Assembly: GCA_020634935.1 (NCBI GenBank)
Contig: JACKAT010000009.1
Coordinates: 1-64,000, forward strand
Length of the DNA stretch: 64,000 nt
Direction: 5' to 3'
Source: Anaerolineales bacterium
GTDB lineage: Bacteria; Chloroflexota; Anaerolineae; 4572-78; J111
Part shown: positions 8,648 to 17,281 of the stretch, piece after piece
How the letters are laid out: each line of letters begins with the position of its first letter
Position numbering within the stretch: the first letter of the stretch is position 1
Notes under the pieces: generated by a model
The model's input: the letters and a program-made list of their open reading frames with translations, nothing else
Told to the model about the DNA's origin: nothing
Databases searched by the model: none
Program-made: the position numbers and the translations under genes

Positions 8648-10426
8648 CTAACTCACTTTTTCAGCCAGCGCCACAAATTCATCGACGTCGGCCAGGACGC
8701 GATCAGCGGCTGTTTCCCAGAATGCGGGTTGGGTCAGATCGACGCCGAGATGTTTTTGGGCCAAATCTTCGGTATCCATCGAGCCGGTATCGCGCAATAG
8801 GGCGACATAGCGATCATGAAAAGCCGGTCCTTCAGCCACGGCCTGAGCGTAGACGCCGTTGCTAAAGAGGAAGCCGAAGGTATAGGGGAAGTTATAAAAC
8901 GGGGCGTAAGTGAGATAAAAATGAAGCTTGGAAGCCCAAAAGAGGGGATGGTAAACAGCCAGGCCATCTTTATAGGCCGTTTTCTGGGCCGACAGCATCA
9001 GCTCGTTCAGGTCATCGACGCTGAGCTGCGTTTTGGCGCGCTGCTCGAAAAACGCCTGCTCGAACAGGAAGCGGGCCCGAATGTTCATTAGAAAAGCGGC
9101 GGCGTCGTTGAGCTTAGTGCCGAGGATGCTCAACCGATCTTGATCATCGCGGCTGGCGGTATAACTGGCGTTACGCACCACCATTTCATTGAAGGTGCTG
9201 GCCGTTTCGGCCACGCTCATGGTGTAGCGCCGCGCGCCGTAAGGCAGATCACGCATGGCCCAACTGTGATAGCCGTGGCCCAACTCATGGGCCAGCGTCA
9301 GCATACCGTTGTAGCTGCCGTTGTAGGTCATAAAAATGCGTGATTCCTTACTGAGCGGCAAACTGGTGCAGTAGGCTCCGGCGCGCTTGCCGGATCGATC
9401 TTCCGCTTCGATCCAATGGTTGTCGATGGCCATGCGGCAGTAGCCGGCGATGTCGCTATCGAAGGTGTTGATGCTATCGACCACAAAATCGGAGGCTTCT
9501 TGGTAGGTGAAGGTTTTCGTCACCTGCCCGATGGGGGCATCGACATCGAACCAGGCGAGTTTATCGACGCCAAATAATTTGGCCTTGGCGTTAAAGTAAT
9601 CCAGTAATTTGGCGCTTTTAGCATCGACCACGCTCCACATAGCCTCCAGGGTCTCCGCCGAAAAGCGGTTGTTCAGCAGCGGCTCGTGCAGCACCGACGG
9701 CCAATCGCGATGCTTGTAGAGGGCCAGCCGGAAGCCGGCCTGAAAGTTGAGCGCCAAAGCGCAAGTTTTGGCCAGTCCAGCCCAACTCTGCTCAAACAGC
9801 TCAAAGGCTGCCTGCCGTACCGAGCGGTCAGGATCGTCATAAAATCTGCTTTGCAGTTGGCCCAATGAGGTTGGTTTACCCTCAAACTCAACCTCTTTGT
9901 CGCCGCTGATAATATCATACAATCGGCCCCAAGCGTGATAGCCATCGGTAGCTAGATCGTTGGCTAATGTCTCGAGTTCCGGAGCCATCTTTTGGCGCGC
10001 TAACTCACGGGATTTGTTGAGGTAAAAGGTCACGTTATGGAGATCGGTTTGGGTCACTAAATTCGTCCAGTCGGTATCGTCCTGTTCGGCAAAAGCGGCC
10101 TGGAAGCGGGTCCATAGAGCGCCTAGCTTGGCGCCAAGCTGCTCCGTTTGGCCCATTAATTGCAGCGCTTTCTCGTCTTTAACGTTTTGCGAGACCAGGC
10201 AGCCGATAAAGGAGCTGGCTTGGTTGAGCCGGGCGCCTAAATCGAACAGGGTTTGAATGGCTGCCACCCAGGCCGATTGGCTCTCGTCGGTCAGCGGTGC
10301 GAGCCTGTCCGCCGCTGCAAGCGTATCGAGATCGGTGGTGAGCCGGGCCAAAAAGTCGGCTAGCGCGCTCGACTGGCTGCCGCCTTCAAAAATTGAATCT
10401 AGATCCCAATTGACGTTAATTGACAT
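8648..10426 (-). CDS. pepF: M3-family oligoendopeptidase (PepF type)
   Basis: A 592-residue zinc metallopeptidase that cuts short peptides in the cytoplasm. The catalytic HEXXH is H380-E381-H384 in LAHELGHGYHSW, and the third zinc ligand region follows in SVAETASTFNE. The remaining sequence, starting with NWDLDSIFEGGS and ending with the helical C-terminal region, matches the M3B subfamily in length and order. There is no signal peptide. The ATG has GAGG 10 bases upstream. It is transcribed alone, divergently from the HicB-DinB gene. Peptide recycling is the usual role; the real substrate set is unknown. Confidence 0.94.
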   Translation of the reverse strand: MSINVNWDLDSIFEGGSQSSALADFLARLTTDLDTLAAADRLAPLTDESQSAWVAAIQTLFDLGARLNQASSFIGCLVSQNVKDEKALQLMGQTEQLGAKLGALWTRFQAAFAEQDDTDWTNLVTQTDLHNVTFYLNKSRELARQKMAPELETLANDLATDGYHAWGRLYDIISGDKEVEFEGKPTSLGQLQSRFYDDPDRSVRQAAFELFEQSWAGLAKTCALALNFQAGFRLALYKHRDWPSVLHEPLLNNRFSAETLEAMWSVVDAKSAKLLDYFNAKAKLFGVDKLAWFDVDAPIGQVTKTFTYQEASDFVVDSINTFDSDIAGYCRMAIDNHWIEAEDRSGKRAGAYCTSLPLSKESRIFMTYNGSYNGMLTLAHELGHGYHSWAMRDLPYGARRYTMSVAETASTFNEMVVRNASYTASRDDQDRLSILGTKLNDAAAFLMNIRARFLFEQAFFEQRAKTQLSVDDLNELMLSAQKTAYKDGLAVYHPLFWASKLHFYLTYAPFYNFPYTFGFLFSNGVYAQAVAEGPAFHDRYVALLRDTGSMDTEDLAQKHLGVDLTQPAFWETAADRVLADVDEFVALAEKVS

Positions 10427-10610
10427 GAGTTTTTACCTCGCTGAAGGATTAAATTTGGTATATGATTTTAAACTGCGGCTGAGTCTTGTCAACTTCAATG
10501 AGCCATTTCGATTCAACTCCCATAAAATTTGAACATTTAGCCGCAAGTAAGCTAAAATCAAGTAAGGTAGCACGACTATTTTTAAACAGCACAGCTAGCG
10601 GAGGAACAGT

Positions 10611-11267
10611 ATGGCGGAATATCTGGTTTACATCGAGACTAAGGGCGACCCGGTTTCGGAGAAGGGGCCGGTGGCGCATATACCGGCGCTGCCGGGCGCG
10701 GCGGCTAGAGGCAAGACGATTGCGGAGGCAAAGGAGAATATTCGGCAGGCGGTGGAAGCGTACTGCCGGCTGTTACGTGAGGCCGGCGAGCCGGTGCCTC
10801 GGGTGGGCAGCGGCCTGCGCCTGGAATTTCAGGAAACCGAGACGACGACCTTCCACACCGATTTCAGCGCGATTGGGGTGGATGAGATGGATATGCTGCT
10901 GCGCTGGATGTCGCTCTCGCGGCAGGAGTTGGTTGATCTGGTTAAAGGCCTGCCGGAAGAGACGCTGCAATGGCAGCCCGAGGACGGTTCGCGCTCGATC
11001 CACGATATGCTGTATGACATTGCCGAGGCCGATTTGTGGTTTACGGATCGCCTGCGCCAATGGCCGGAGGCGGCGCTGTTCCGGCTGGCGGCGGCTCGCG
11101 GCGTGGCCTTGGAGCGCCTGCGCACCCTCAACGAATCGGATTGGTCGAGAATTACGCTGTACGATGGTGAAAAATGGACGCCGCGCAAGGTCATTCGCCG
11201 TATGCTGGAGTACGAGCGAGAGCATATTCAGCAGATTAAAGCGGTGCTGGCGGCGAAAGAGGCGTAG
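10611..11267 (+). CDS. HicB-like domain fused to a DinB-like domain
   Basis: Residues 1-60 (EYLVYIETKGDPVSEKGPVA, ALPGAAARGKTIAEAKENIR, EAYCRLL) have the beta-rich pattern of HicB-type antitoxins. Residues 85-218 are a four-helix DinB/DfsA-like domain with motifs MSLSRQELVDLV, HDMLYDIAEADLWF and RRMLEYEREHIQQI, the last holding a possible metal-binding histidine. The 218-residue fusion has no HicA toxin gene beside it. It may be a small-molecule or thiol-dependent enzyme using the HicB part for dimer or ligand contacts; this is inference. The start follows a GGAGGAACAGT site. Confidence 0.75.
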   Translation: MAEYLVYIETKGDPVSEKGPVAHIPALPGAAARGKTIAEAKENIRQAVEAYCRLLREAGEPVPRVGSGLRLEFQETETTTFHTDFSAIGVDEMDMLLRWMSLSRQELVDLVKGLPEETLQWQPEDGSRSIHDMLYDIAEADLWFTDRLRQWPEAALFRLAAARGVALERLRTLNESDWSRITLYDGEKWTPRKVIRRMLEYEREHIQQIKAVLAAKEA

Positions 11268-11360
11268 AGAAAATCTAATTCGCGTTTATGGAGATGGGGA
11301 GATAAGGAAATAAGGCGATTAGGCTAACCCAATCTCCTTATCTCCAATCTCTAATTTTCT

Positions 11361-12239
11361 CTATTCTCGACGTAGCATTTTTGCCGTGGCCACACCGCCA
11401 AGCGTCAATAAAACCAGGCCGCCGAATAAAAGCGTCGGGACCGACGTGCGGGCTTCGGTGGTCAGGCCGGTGACGGGCAGCGGACTGTCTTCATCGGGCG
11501 GCGCGGCTTGCGGGATGTTGCTGATGGTCGAGCCGGGAGCCGGACCGACCAGAGACACGTCATCGATGTTGAAATTGACTTCGGCGTTGGTGGCGAATTT
11601 TTTGACGCCCCGGATGAAGAGGCTAATGCGGCTGTTGTCGGCCCCGGTGCGAATAGTGCCGGTGATCATCTCGAACATGAGCGGCTCGTTGTCGGGATAC
11701 TCGCCGTTGGACCCGATGCGTAACTGCTCGGTTAGCGGCATGACCACCCACTGCTGCACGTTTTCGATGTTACCTTCGCCGAACGGATCGACGCCCCATT
11801 GCATTTCGTATTCAAAATGGTTGCGATCTTCCAGGCGAGCATCGGTGCGCATAATCGCGTATAGGGTTAATTCATAGTCGGCGTTGGTGGCCACATTCAC
11901 GGTTTGGTAGATGGCGATGGCGCGATCGGTGGCGCTGGTGTAGACGTCGTCGATTTCCAGGAGCTGCGAATAGTTGCCCATGCGCACCGCTTCCGGCCAC
12001 TGCTCATCATACCAGCCGAATTCGGCTTGGCCGTTGCTGTACGGCTCCCAATCGGCGGCCACGCCGTTCAATGGATCGTTCCGCTGTTCGAAGCTGCCGT
12101 TTCTGATCACATCGACCCCGCCTTGGGCGTCGGCGTCAGCATAACCCCACAGAGCCACGATGATCATCAGCAAGCCGGCACAGGCGATCGCTTTGCCAAT
12201 GGTTGTCAATAGATTTTCATGATGGAATAGTTTGGACAT
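11361..12239 (-). CDS. LPxTG-type cell-wall-anchored protein
   Basis: Starting at the ATG at 12239 (GGAGG 6 bases upstream) the protein has 292 residues. It has an N-terminal signal segment around AIACAGLLMIIVALWGYA, then a beta-rich domain that begins NGSFEQRNDPLNG, typical of carbohydrate-binding-like or choice-of-anchor modules. The C-terminus is a complete sorting signal: LPVTG, a hydrophobic stretch (LLFGGLVLLTLGGVA) and a basic RRE end. It should be exported and attached by a sortase or left membrane-bound. No sortase gene is in the window. A longer frame up to 12308 lacks a ribosome site. Confidence 0.82.
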   Translation of the reverse strand: MSKLFHHENLLTTIGKAIACAGLLMIIVALWGYADADAQGGVDVIRNGSFEQRNDPLNGVAADWEPYSNGQAEFGWYDEQWPEAVRMGNYSQLLEIDDVYTSATDRAIAIYQTVNVATNADYELTLYAIMRTDARLEDRNHFEYEMQWGVDPFGEGNIENVQQWVVMPLTEQLRIGSNGEYPDNEPLMFEMITGTIRTGADNSRISLFIRGVKKFATNAEVNFNIDDVSLVGPAPGSTISNIPQAAPPDEDSPLPVTGLTTEARTSVPTLLFGGLVLLTLGGVATAKMLRRE

Positions 12240-12455
12240 TGTACCCTCCGATTTTCTCCTATAGCCCGATTCAGGCCGGTTCGCCATCCCCGCGATGCGC
12301 TCGGCCAATGCAGCAAGACATAATCAATAGAACTACCCCCATCCTAACATAATCAGCGAACTTTTTCAATAGGGAGAATTTAAAACCTATCAGGTTTCTA
12401 AAAACCTTTTAGGTTTATTGAAATTAGGACTTACGCAGTTGGGTGAAACGAACCC

Positions 12456-12534
12456 GGTGACAGTCACTTTTGGCCGAAAATGAAGGTCCGTTTAGCCCAA
12501 ATAGGTCGATTTAAACGCCAAAGTGACTGTCACC
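12456..12534. repeat. Inverted repeat with 18-bp arms
   Basis: The left arm (12456-12474) begins GGTGACAGTCACTTTTGGC. The right arm (12517-12534) is its reverse complement apart from one extra T. The loop is 42 bases. It is intergenic and has no T-run, so a terminator is not supported. Confidence 0.65.
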
Positions 12535-12700
12535 TTTTGAACTCCGTAACTCATAGAAATATAAGGCGGTTATCTGGCCGGAGAGGTGGGTTCCAATAAA
12601 TACAAAGCATCATCACTGCGCTGGTCGCTAAATCCGTCATAAGCAAGTCGTTGGCATTACTCGACGCCTTGTGTGCGCGAGAAACAAGGCGTCGAGTGTA

Positions 12701-12946
12701 CTCGATGGGTTGTTTCTGTTGGAAAAATTAAATCGGCATTGCTCGATGGGTTGTTTCTGTTGGAAAAATTAAATCGGCGTTGCTCGATGGGTTGTTTCTG
12801 TTGGAAAAATTAAATCGGCGTTGCTCGATGGGTTGTTTCTGTTGGAAAAATTAAATCGGCATTGCTCGATGGGTTGTTTCTGTTGGAAAAATTAAGCCGG
12901 CATTGCTCGATGGGTTGTTTCCGGCGGAAAAAGCGAGAGGGGCGTG
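12701..12946. repeat. 41-bp tandem repeat, six copies
   Basis: Units begin CTCGATGGGTTGTTTCTGTT at 12701, 12742, 12783, 12824, 12865 and 12906, an exact period of 41 bases. Copies 1-5 differ at only a few positions (AATCGGC against AAGCCGG, CATTG against CGTTG). Copy 6 is diverged. There are no spacers, so it is not a CRISPR array. No open frame spans it. The second 41-bp array in the window is at 58893-59320. Confidence 0.9.
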
Positions 12947-13154
12947 ACCGGGTAGGGGGTTAACAGCTATAAAAAAGGCGTTTCTGGCGCTTGAATAGGG
13001 GTTTATGAGAAATTAAGGCCGCAATGTGGCTTGAAGTGAGGGTTTGCATGGAAAGCATTAAGTTGGCGTTGATCGAGGCGTTGATTCGCGATCAACAGGT
13101 GGCAGTCACTTGAGACGGCTAAATCCATTCATACGTGAGTCATCTGGCATCTAT

Positions 13155-14099
13155 CTATCCAATTACATCATTAATAACCTGACGCAACACGTTGGCGTCG
13201 AGGTCTTTCTTATCTAAAAAAGCCACAGCGCCCGCTTCCAAGCCAAGGCGGTGGAATTCTCGGTCGGGGTAGGCGCTGATTAAGATGACGCGCGATAAGG
13301 GGGAGAGGGTTTTGATCCGGCGAGTGCAGTTGATGCCGTTCTCGTCGCCCAACACAACGTCAATCAAGGCCAGGTGAGGCTGAACGCGTTGGGCCAGTTG
13401 AGCGGCGGCGTGAATGTTTTCGGCATCGTAGATGATCGCTTCCGGGCAGACCTTGCCAACCATGCGGCTCAGTTGGCTGCGATAGCGGGCGTTGTCGTCG
13501 ACCAGTAGGATGGTGACTTGATTGGGGAGCGAGTCCCCTACGTGCGGATTACTTTGGGCGGCGACCTGGCCGGATACCGCCAGGGTTTCAGGGTGCTGCA
13601 TCAGATAGTTGACGGCTTCAAGCCGGCTTTGCACGTTGAGCTGGCGGTAGAGCCGGGTTAAATGATTTTCCACGGTTTTGACGCTTAAGCTCATGCGGCG
13701 GGCAATCGATTGGTTATCAAGCCCCTGCTGGAGCAGGCTCAAGATATCGCGCTGGCGGTTGGTTAAGGCCGGGGCGGATGAGGCCGCAGCCATTCCAGAA
13801 AATTTAACCAGCTTGCTGACCAGCGGGCTGGAGATCCAGCGCTCGCCGTTTAATACGCGCTGGACGGCCAGCTTTAAGTCGTTGAGCGGCTGGTCTTTGA
13901 GGTGATAGCCGTTAACTCCCGCGCCGAGCAAGCCTTGGACGTACACATCATCGTCGTAGGCGCTAATGACTAAAATCTTCATCGTGGGGTAGTCGGCTCG
14001 AATTTGACGAATAGCCGACAGGGGTTCAAAGTCGGGCATGGTCACGTCGATGAGCAGGCAGTCCGGCCGGTTTTTTTTCAAGGCGGCCATCAGACTCAA
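13155..14099 (-). CDS. REC-HTH-REC response regulator with damaged first receiver
   Basis: The 314-residue frame opens with a TTG in the middle of a receiver domain: D18 (LLIDV), S46 and K68 are the phosphorylation-site residues, but the first strand and acidic pair are missing. Residues 111-166 are a LuxR/GerE HTH. Residues 195-314 are a complete second receiver with D201-D202, D247, S275 and K297. Just upstream, in another frame (14188 to 14102), the DNA encodes PKIII and then KIVEEVTTG, the expected first and second strands. Joining them needs a one-base shift, and about 20 residues are still absent. It is divergent from the sugar importer locus and probably its regulator. It may be a decayed gene, a variant or a consensus error. 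Confidence 0.72.
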   Translation of the reverse strand: MSLMAALKKNRPDCLLIDVTMPDFEPLSAIRQIRADYPTMKILVISAYDDDVYVQGLLGAGVNGYHLKDQPLNDLKLAVQRVLNGERWISSPLVSKLVKFSGMAAASSAPALTNRQRDILSLLQQGLDNQSIARRMSLSVKTVENHLTRLYRQLNVQSRLEAVNYLMQHPETLAVSGQVAAQSNPHVGDSLPNQVTILLVDDNARYRSQLSRMVGKVCPEAIIYDAENIHAAAQLAQRVQPHLALIDVVLGDENGINCTRRIKTLSPLSRVILISAYPDREFHRLGLEAGAVAFLDKKDLDANVLRQVINDVIG

Positions 14100-14359
14100 C
14101 CTGTCGTCACTTCTTCGACAATCTTCATGATGATAATTTTAGGGCGTTGAGATACTGGCCCGGACCAGTAAGTATTAGTCATTTCCATGAACAACTCGTA
14201 CTTTTTCCATAGTCTGATTATTATACCACGGTCATCCCAAGATGACTAGTTATTTACGGGTAAAAATTAGGGAAATCCCTATCAAAAACAGGGATTCTTA
14301 GGCCATATCGGGGGGAAAGTGTGATGTGCAAAAAATTTACGGACATAGCAGTGCTTATA

Positions 14360-14387
14360 TTGTTCTGGTGTATTGGCCGGGTATAAT
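14360..14387 (+). promoter_or_regulatory. Sigma-A-type promoter for the importer locus
   Basis: TTGTTC (14360-14365) and TATAAT (14382-14387) are separated by 16 bases. The next gene start on this strand is 14731, leaving a leader of about 335 bases that contains the palindrome at 14481-14503. Confidence 0.5.
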
Positions 14388-14480
14388 TAACGCTAATAAA
14401 TCCCTACCTTGCTTCATAATCTCTGAATCTCAGGTTTTAAGTCACCTTCTACACACCCTTGAAATCTTTTTTACTATTAG

Positions 14481-14503
14481 CTTACGGTATCGATACCGGT
14501 AAG
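14481..14503. promoter_or_regulatory. Operator-like palindrome
   Basis: The perfect 12-bp palindrome GGTATCGATACC (14486-14497) is flanked by CTTAC and GGTAAG, making a near-perfect 23-bp dyad. It lies about 100 bases after the promoter. Its size suits a dimeric HTH protein; the regulator at 13155-14099 is one candidate, a LacI-type protein encoded elsewhere another. Confidence 0.45.
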
Positions 14504-14730
14504 CGCCAAAGATGATGCTGGCTTGGTTGGGGAGCGCCACTCCAGGTCAGGAGGACAGACCAAATTTATCGATTAATGAGAGGAGGTGGTAAATAACAAC
14601 CAAACGGCCTAAATTTCTGAGTAATGTGTTGTGGCAATAAGGTGCATCCCCACTTAACTAATTATGCTCACAAGGTGGAGAAAAACTGTGAGAAAGTTTC
14701 TTTAATTTTTCCAACTCAAAGAGGAGAAAA

Positions 14731-15958
14731 ATGCGTAAATAAATTCTAACTTTATCCTTACTCACCTTCCTTCTACTTTTTATGGCTGCCCGGTGTAAGC
14801 CTCCCACCCCCACCAGCGCCCTGGCGAGGAAGCCCCGGCCGAAGAAGCTGCCCGACTGATAGTTGCGGCCGAAGAAGCCAGGCCCAACAGAAGAAGCCGC
14901 TCAACAGAAGAAGCGATACGAAGAGGCAGCTGCTCCACTGAGAGGCTATGGCTGAAGAAGCGATGGGCGTTTGCACAGGTGTTATATTTCGGACAGCGCG
15001 TCTCGGCGCGATGTGGGAAAACGATGACTGGCGGTTTCGAACAAGCGTTTGACGCGGCTGGAGTGGAGGCCACACCATCGTCAATGCGGAAGGCGATGCC
15101 CGGGTACAACAAACCCAAGGAACAAGCGATAACGAACGGCGCGAAAGTGCTGCTGCTGGTCAACCCGGACAGCGGGAGGGGGGCGGCGATCATTGCTCAG
15201 GCGCGCGAAGCCGGAGCGAAGGTCATCGACGCGACCGGCTGACGACGAAGGGGCCAGTGACCTGTACGTCAGCTTCGACAACGTGGCGGCAGGTCGATTG
15301 ATGGCGACGCCAGGTTTTGATTGCTGACGGTTTGGAAGCGGACCCGAAACGGGTAGTGCAGTTGAACGGTCGCCGACGGACAAATAAATGCCATTACTGT
15401 TCCGGGCGTATTTCGGTGGCCGAGCCGCACCACCACGGTGGGTTATGATTGGGAAACTGGCCGGACACTGCTGGGTGCCGAACTGTACAAACCAACAGGC
15501 GCTGGTGATTTATGGCGATATTGACGGCGGCCGGCAGCAATGTGGATGAGTTTGCGTACAACGACGGCCTGGCTGGGTCGGTGATTGCGGCGCTGAAAAG
15601 CCAGGGCTTAGACCCGATCCCGGTTAGCGGTCAAGACGCGACGGTGGTGGTATCCAGAACATCCTGTCGGGTTGGCAGAGCCCATTGACGGTGTGCTGCC
15701 ATCGCTTGAAGCAGAAGCGGCGGCGGATGCGGCCATTCGCTTGCTGAAGGGTGAAGATGTGACGACGTAGCCAGCGACACCCCCAACAACGGCCAAAACG
15801 ATATTCCGTTTGTTAAACTGACCCCCATTAGCCGTGACGAAAGACAACATCGCTGAGACCGTTATCGCCGATGGTTTCGCACCTGGGATGAAGTCTGCGT
15901 CGGTGCATCTGGAAGAATTCTGCCCCTGAAGATCGATCCGTACCGGCGGCTGGTGAAG
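14731..15958 (+). pseudogene. XylF-like sugar-binding lipoprotein gene, copy 1, shattered
   Basis: After GAGGAG (14721-14726) the ATG gives MRK, then an in-frame TAA at codon 4, then ILTLSLLTFLLLFMAA in the same frame: a lipoprotein signal interrupted by AAA to TAA. Later, pieces in different frames read NGAKVLLLVNPDSG, AIIAQAREAGAKVID, YVSFDNVAAG and others, the pattern of periplasmic sugar-binding proteins of the XylF/ChvE type. Single-base gains and losses break the frame every 50-150 bases. The position before an ATPase and permease is where this gene belongs. The end is set where copy 2 begins to match and is approximate. Confidence 0.75.
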
Positions 15959-17010
15959 CTGAAGGCCCCTGACTGATAGCTAACGGCCGAAGCTATCGAA
16001 GTTGTAGTTTATACGAGAGGCGATGGAATTAGACGGCGCAGTATTGCGGTGTTACTACTGACAGCGCGTCCTCGGCGCGATGGGAAAACGATGACCGGCG
16101 GTTCTTTGAACAAGCGTTTGACGCGCTGGAGTGGAGTACACCATCGTCAATGCGGAAGGCGATGCCTGGCAATAACAAACCCAAGTGAACAAGGAGCAAC
16201 GAACGGCGCGAAAGTGCTGCTGCTGGTCAACCTGGCCAGCGGGAGTGGGCGGCGATCATTGTCAGGCGCGCGAAGCCGGGGAGTGAAGGTCATCGACTGG
16301 TGACCCGGCTGACGACATGGGCCAGGCAGACCCGTACGTCAGCTTCTGACAACGTGGCGGTAGGTCGGGATTGATGCGAGACGTTAGGAGCCGCGATCAT
16401 TGACGGTTTGGAAGCGACCGAAACGGTAGTGCAGTTGAACGGTCGCCGACGACAACAACGCGACATTGTTCCGGGAAGGGTATTTCAGGCTGAGCCGCAC
16501 TACACGGCGGGCGATTGGGAACTGGTCGATGACCAAGCGGTGCTGAACTGGGGATAAACCAACAGGCGCTGGTGGATTTGCGAGCAGATATTGACGGTGC
16601 CGGCAGTAATGTGGATGCGACGTTTGCGGCCAACGACGGCTTGGCCGGGTCGGTGATTGGTGGCGCTGAAAGCCAGGCTTAGACCCGATCCCGGTTAGCG
16701 TCAAGACGCGACGGTGGGTGGTATCCAGAACATCCTGTCGGGTTGGCAGACGATGACAGTGTACAAGCCGATCAAGCTGGAAGCAGAAGCGGCGGCGGAT
16801 GCGGCCATTCGCTTGCTGAAGGGTGAAGACGTGACGACCGTAGCCAGCGACACCCTCAACAACGGCCAAAACGATATTCCGTTTGCTAAACTGACCCCAT
16901 TAGCCGTGACGAAAGACAACATCGCTGAGACCGTTATCGCCGATGGTTTCCGCACCTGGGATGAAGTCTGCGTCGGTGAATTCGAAGAATTCTGCCCCGC
17001 GGATCGCTAA
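15959..17010 (+). pseudogene. XylF-like sugar-binding protein gene, copy 2, mostly shattered
   Basis: This is a second, tandem version of the preceding sequence with a different set of single-base indels and no signal-peptide start. The final 297 bases (16714-17010) are intact in one frame and encode GGIQNILSGWQTMTVYKPIK, then a stretch ending WDEVCVGEFEEFCPADR, the normal C-terminus of the binding protein. Either two binding-protein genes have both decayed, or one gene was assembled twice from noisy reads. Functionally this would be the extracellular substrate-capturing lipoprotein of the importer that follows. Confidence 0.75.
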
Positions 17011-17018
17011 TAGTTATG

Positions 17019-17054
17019 AAAACCCTAAAGGTTTCAAAAACCTTTAGGGTTTTT
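17019..17054 (+). terminator. Terminator or attenuator after the binding-protein gene
   Basis: AAAACCCTAAAGG (17019-17031) pairs perfectly with CCTTTAGGGTTTT (17041-17053) around a 9-base loop, with the T-run part of the stem. It lies 9 bases after the binding-protein stop and would reduce read-through into the ATPase gene. Confidence 0.75.
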
Positions 17055-17178
17055 GAGATGGGGGGAGTGGAGATTTTATGTGATCATCTCTTTCTCTCCC
17101 CATCTCTAACCCCAAATAGGAATGTTATTTGATATGTTAGCCTTATTAGTTTCTCGGGATGAGGCCGAAACTAAAAAT

Positions 17179-17245
17179 GTTAGTTGGATGGTAGGGAGGT
17201 TTAGTTAACAGCCAACCAACTAAACCTCCCTACCATCCAACTAAC
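17179..17245 (+). repeat. Perfect 28-bp hairpin between binding protein and ATPase
   Basis: The arms 17179-17206 and 17218-17245 are exact reverse complements (the left arm starts GTTAGTTGGATGG) with an 11-base loop. It has no T-run. It follows the terminator and precedes the ATPase start by 36 bases. Such stems often protect the 5' side mRNA or keep the binding protein at higher level than the membrane parts. Confidence 0.8.
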
Positions 17246-17281
17246 TAAACTATCCAACCAACTATCTATATAAGGAGGATA

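Larger units (their letters stand above)
12240..13154. other. Repeat-rich intergenic region
   Basis: No coding frame is supported in these 915 bases. In order there is a weak AAACCTA/TAGGTTT hairpin (12382-12417), an inverted repeat built on GGTGACAGTCACTTT (12456-12534), a strong inverted repeat ACTCGACGCCTTGT / ACAAGGCGTCGAGTG (about 12658-12700) and a 41-bp tandem array. A GATCAACAGGTGGCAGTCACTT-like echo of the 12456 repeat follows near 13090. Confidence 0.6.
14100..14730. promoter_or_regulatory. Divergent control region between the regulator and the importer locus
   Basis: This 631-base gap has no intact gene. It holds the broken 5' part of the regulator (14102-14188), a minus-strand -10 box TATAAT (14225-14220), the plus-strand promoter and a palindrome (both listed separately), and two ribosome-site-like stretches (14578-14590 and 14721-14726), only the second of which leads to an ATG. 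Confidence 0.5.

Noticed and set aside
12701..12946. Possible CRISPR array
   Set aside because: The units abut with no spacers and vary inside the unit, so it is a plain tandem repeat. The same holds for 58893-59320.
14102..14210. Reading through two in-frame TAA codons from an ATG at 14210 (starting MEKVRVV) into the regulator
   Set aside because: That frame gives the right length for a receiver, but its residues between codon 8 and 37 are not receiver-like, while another frame holds a good second strand. A frameshift plus deletion explains it better than stop-codon reading.
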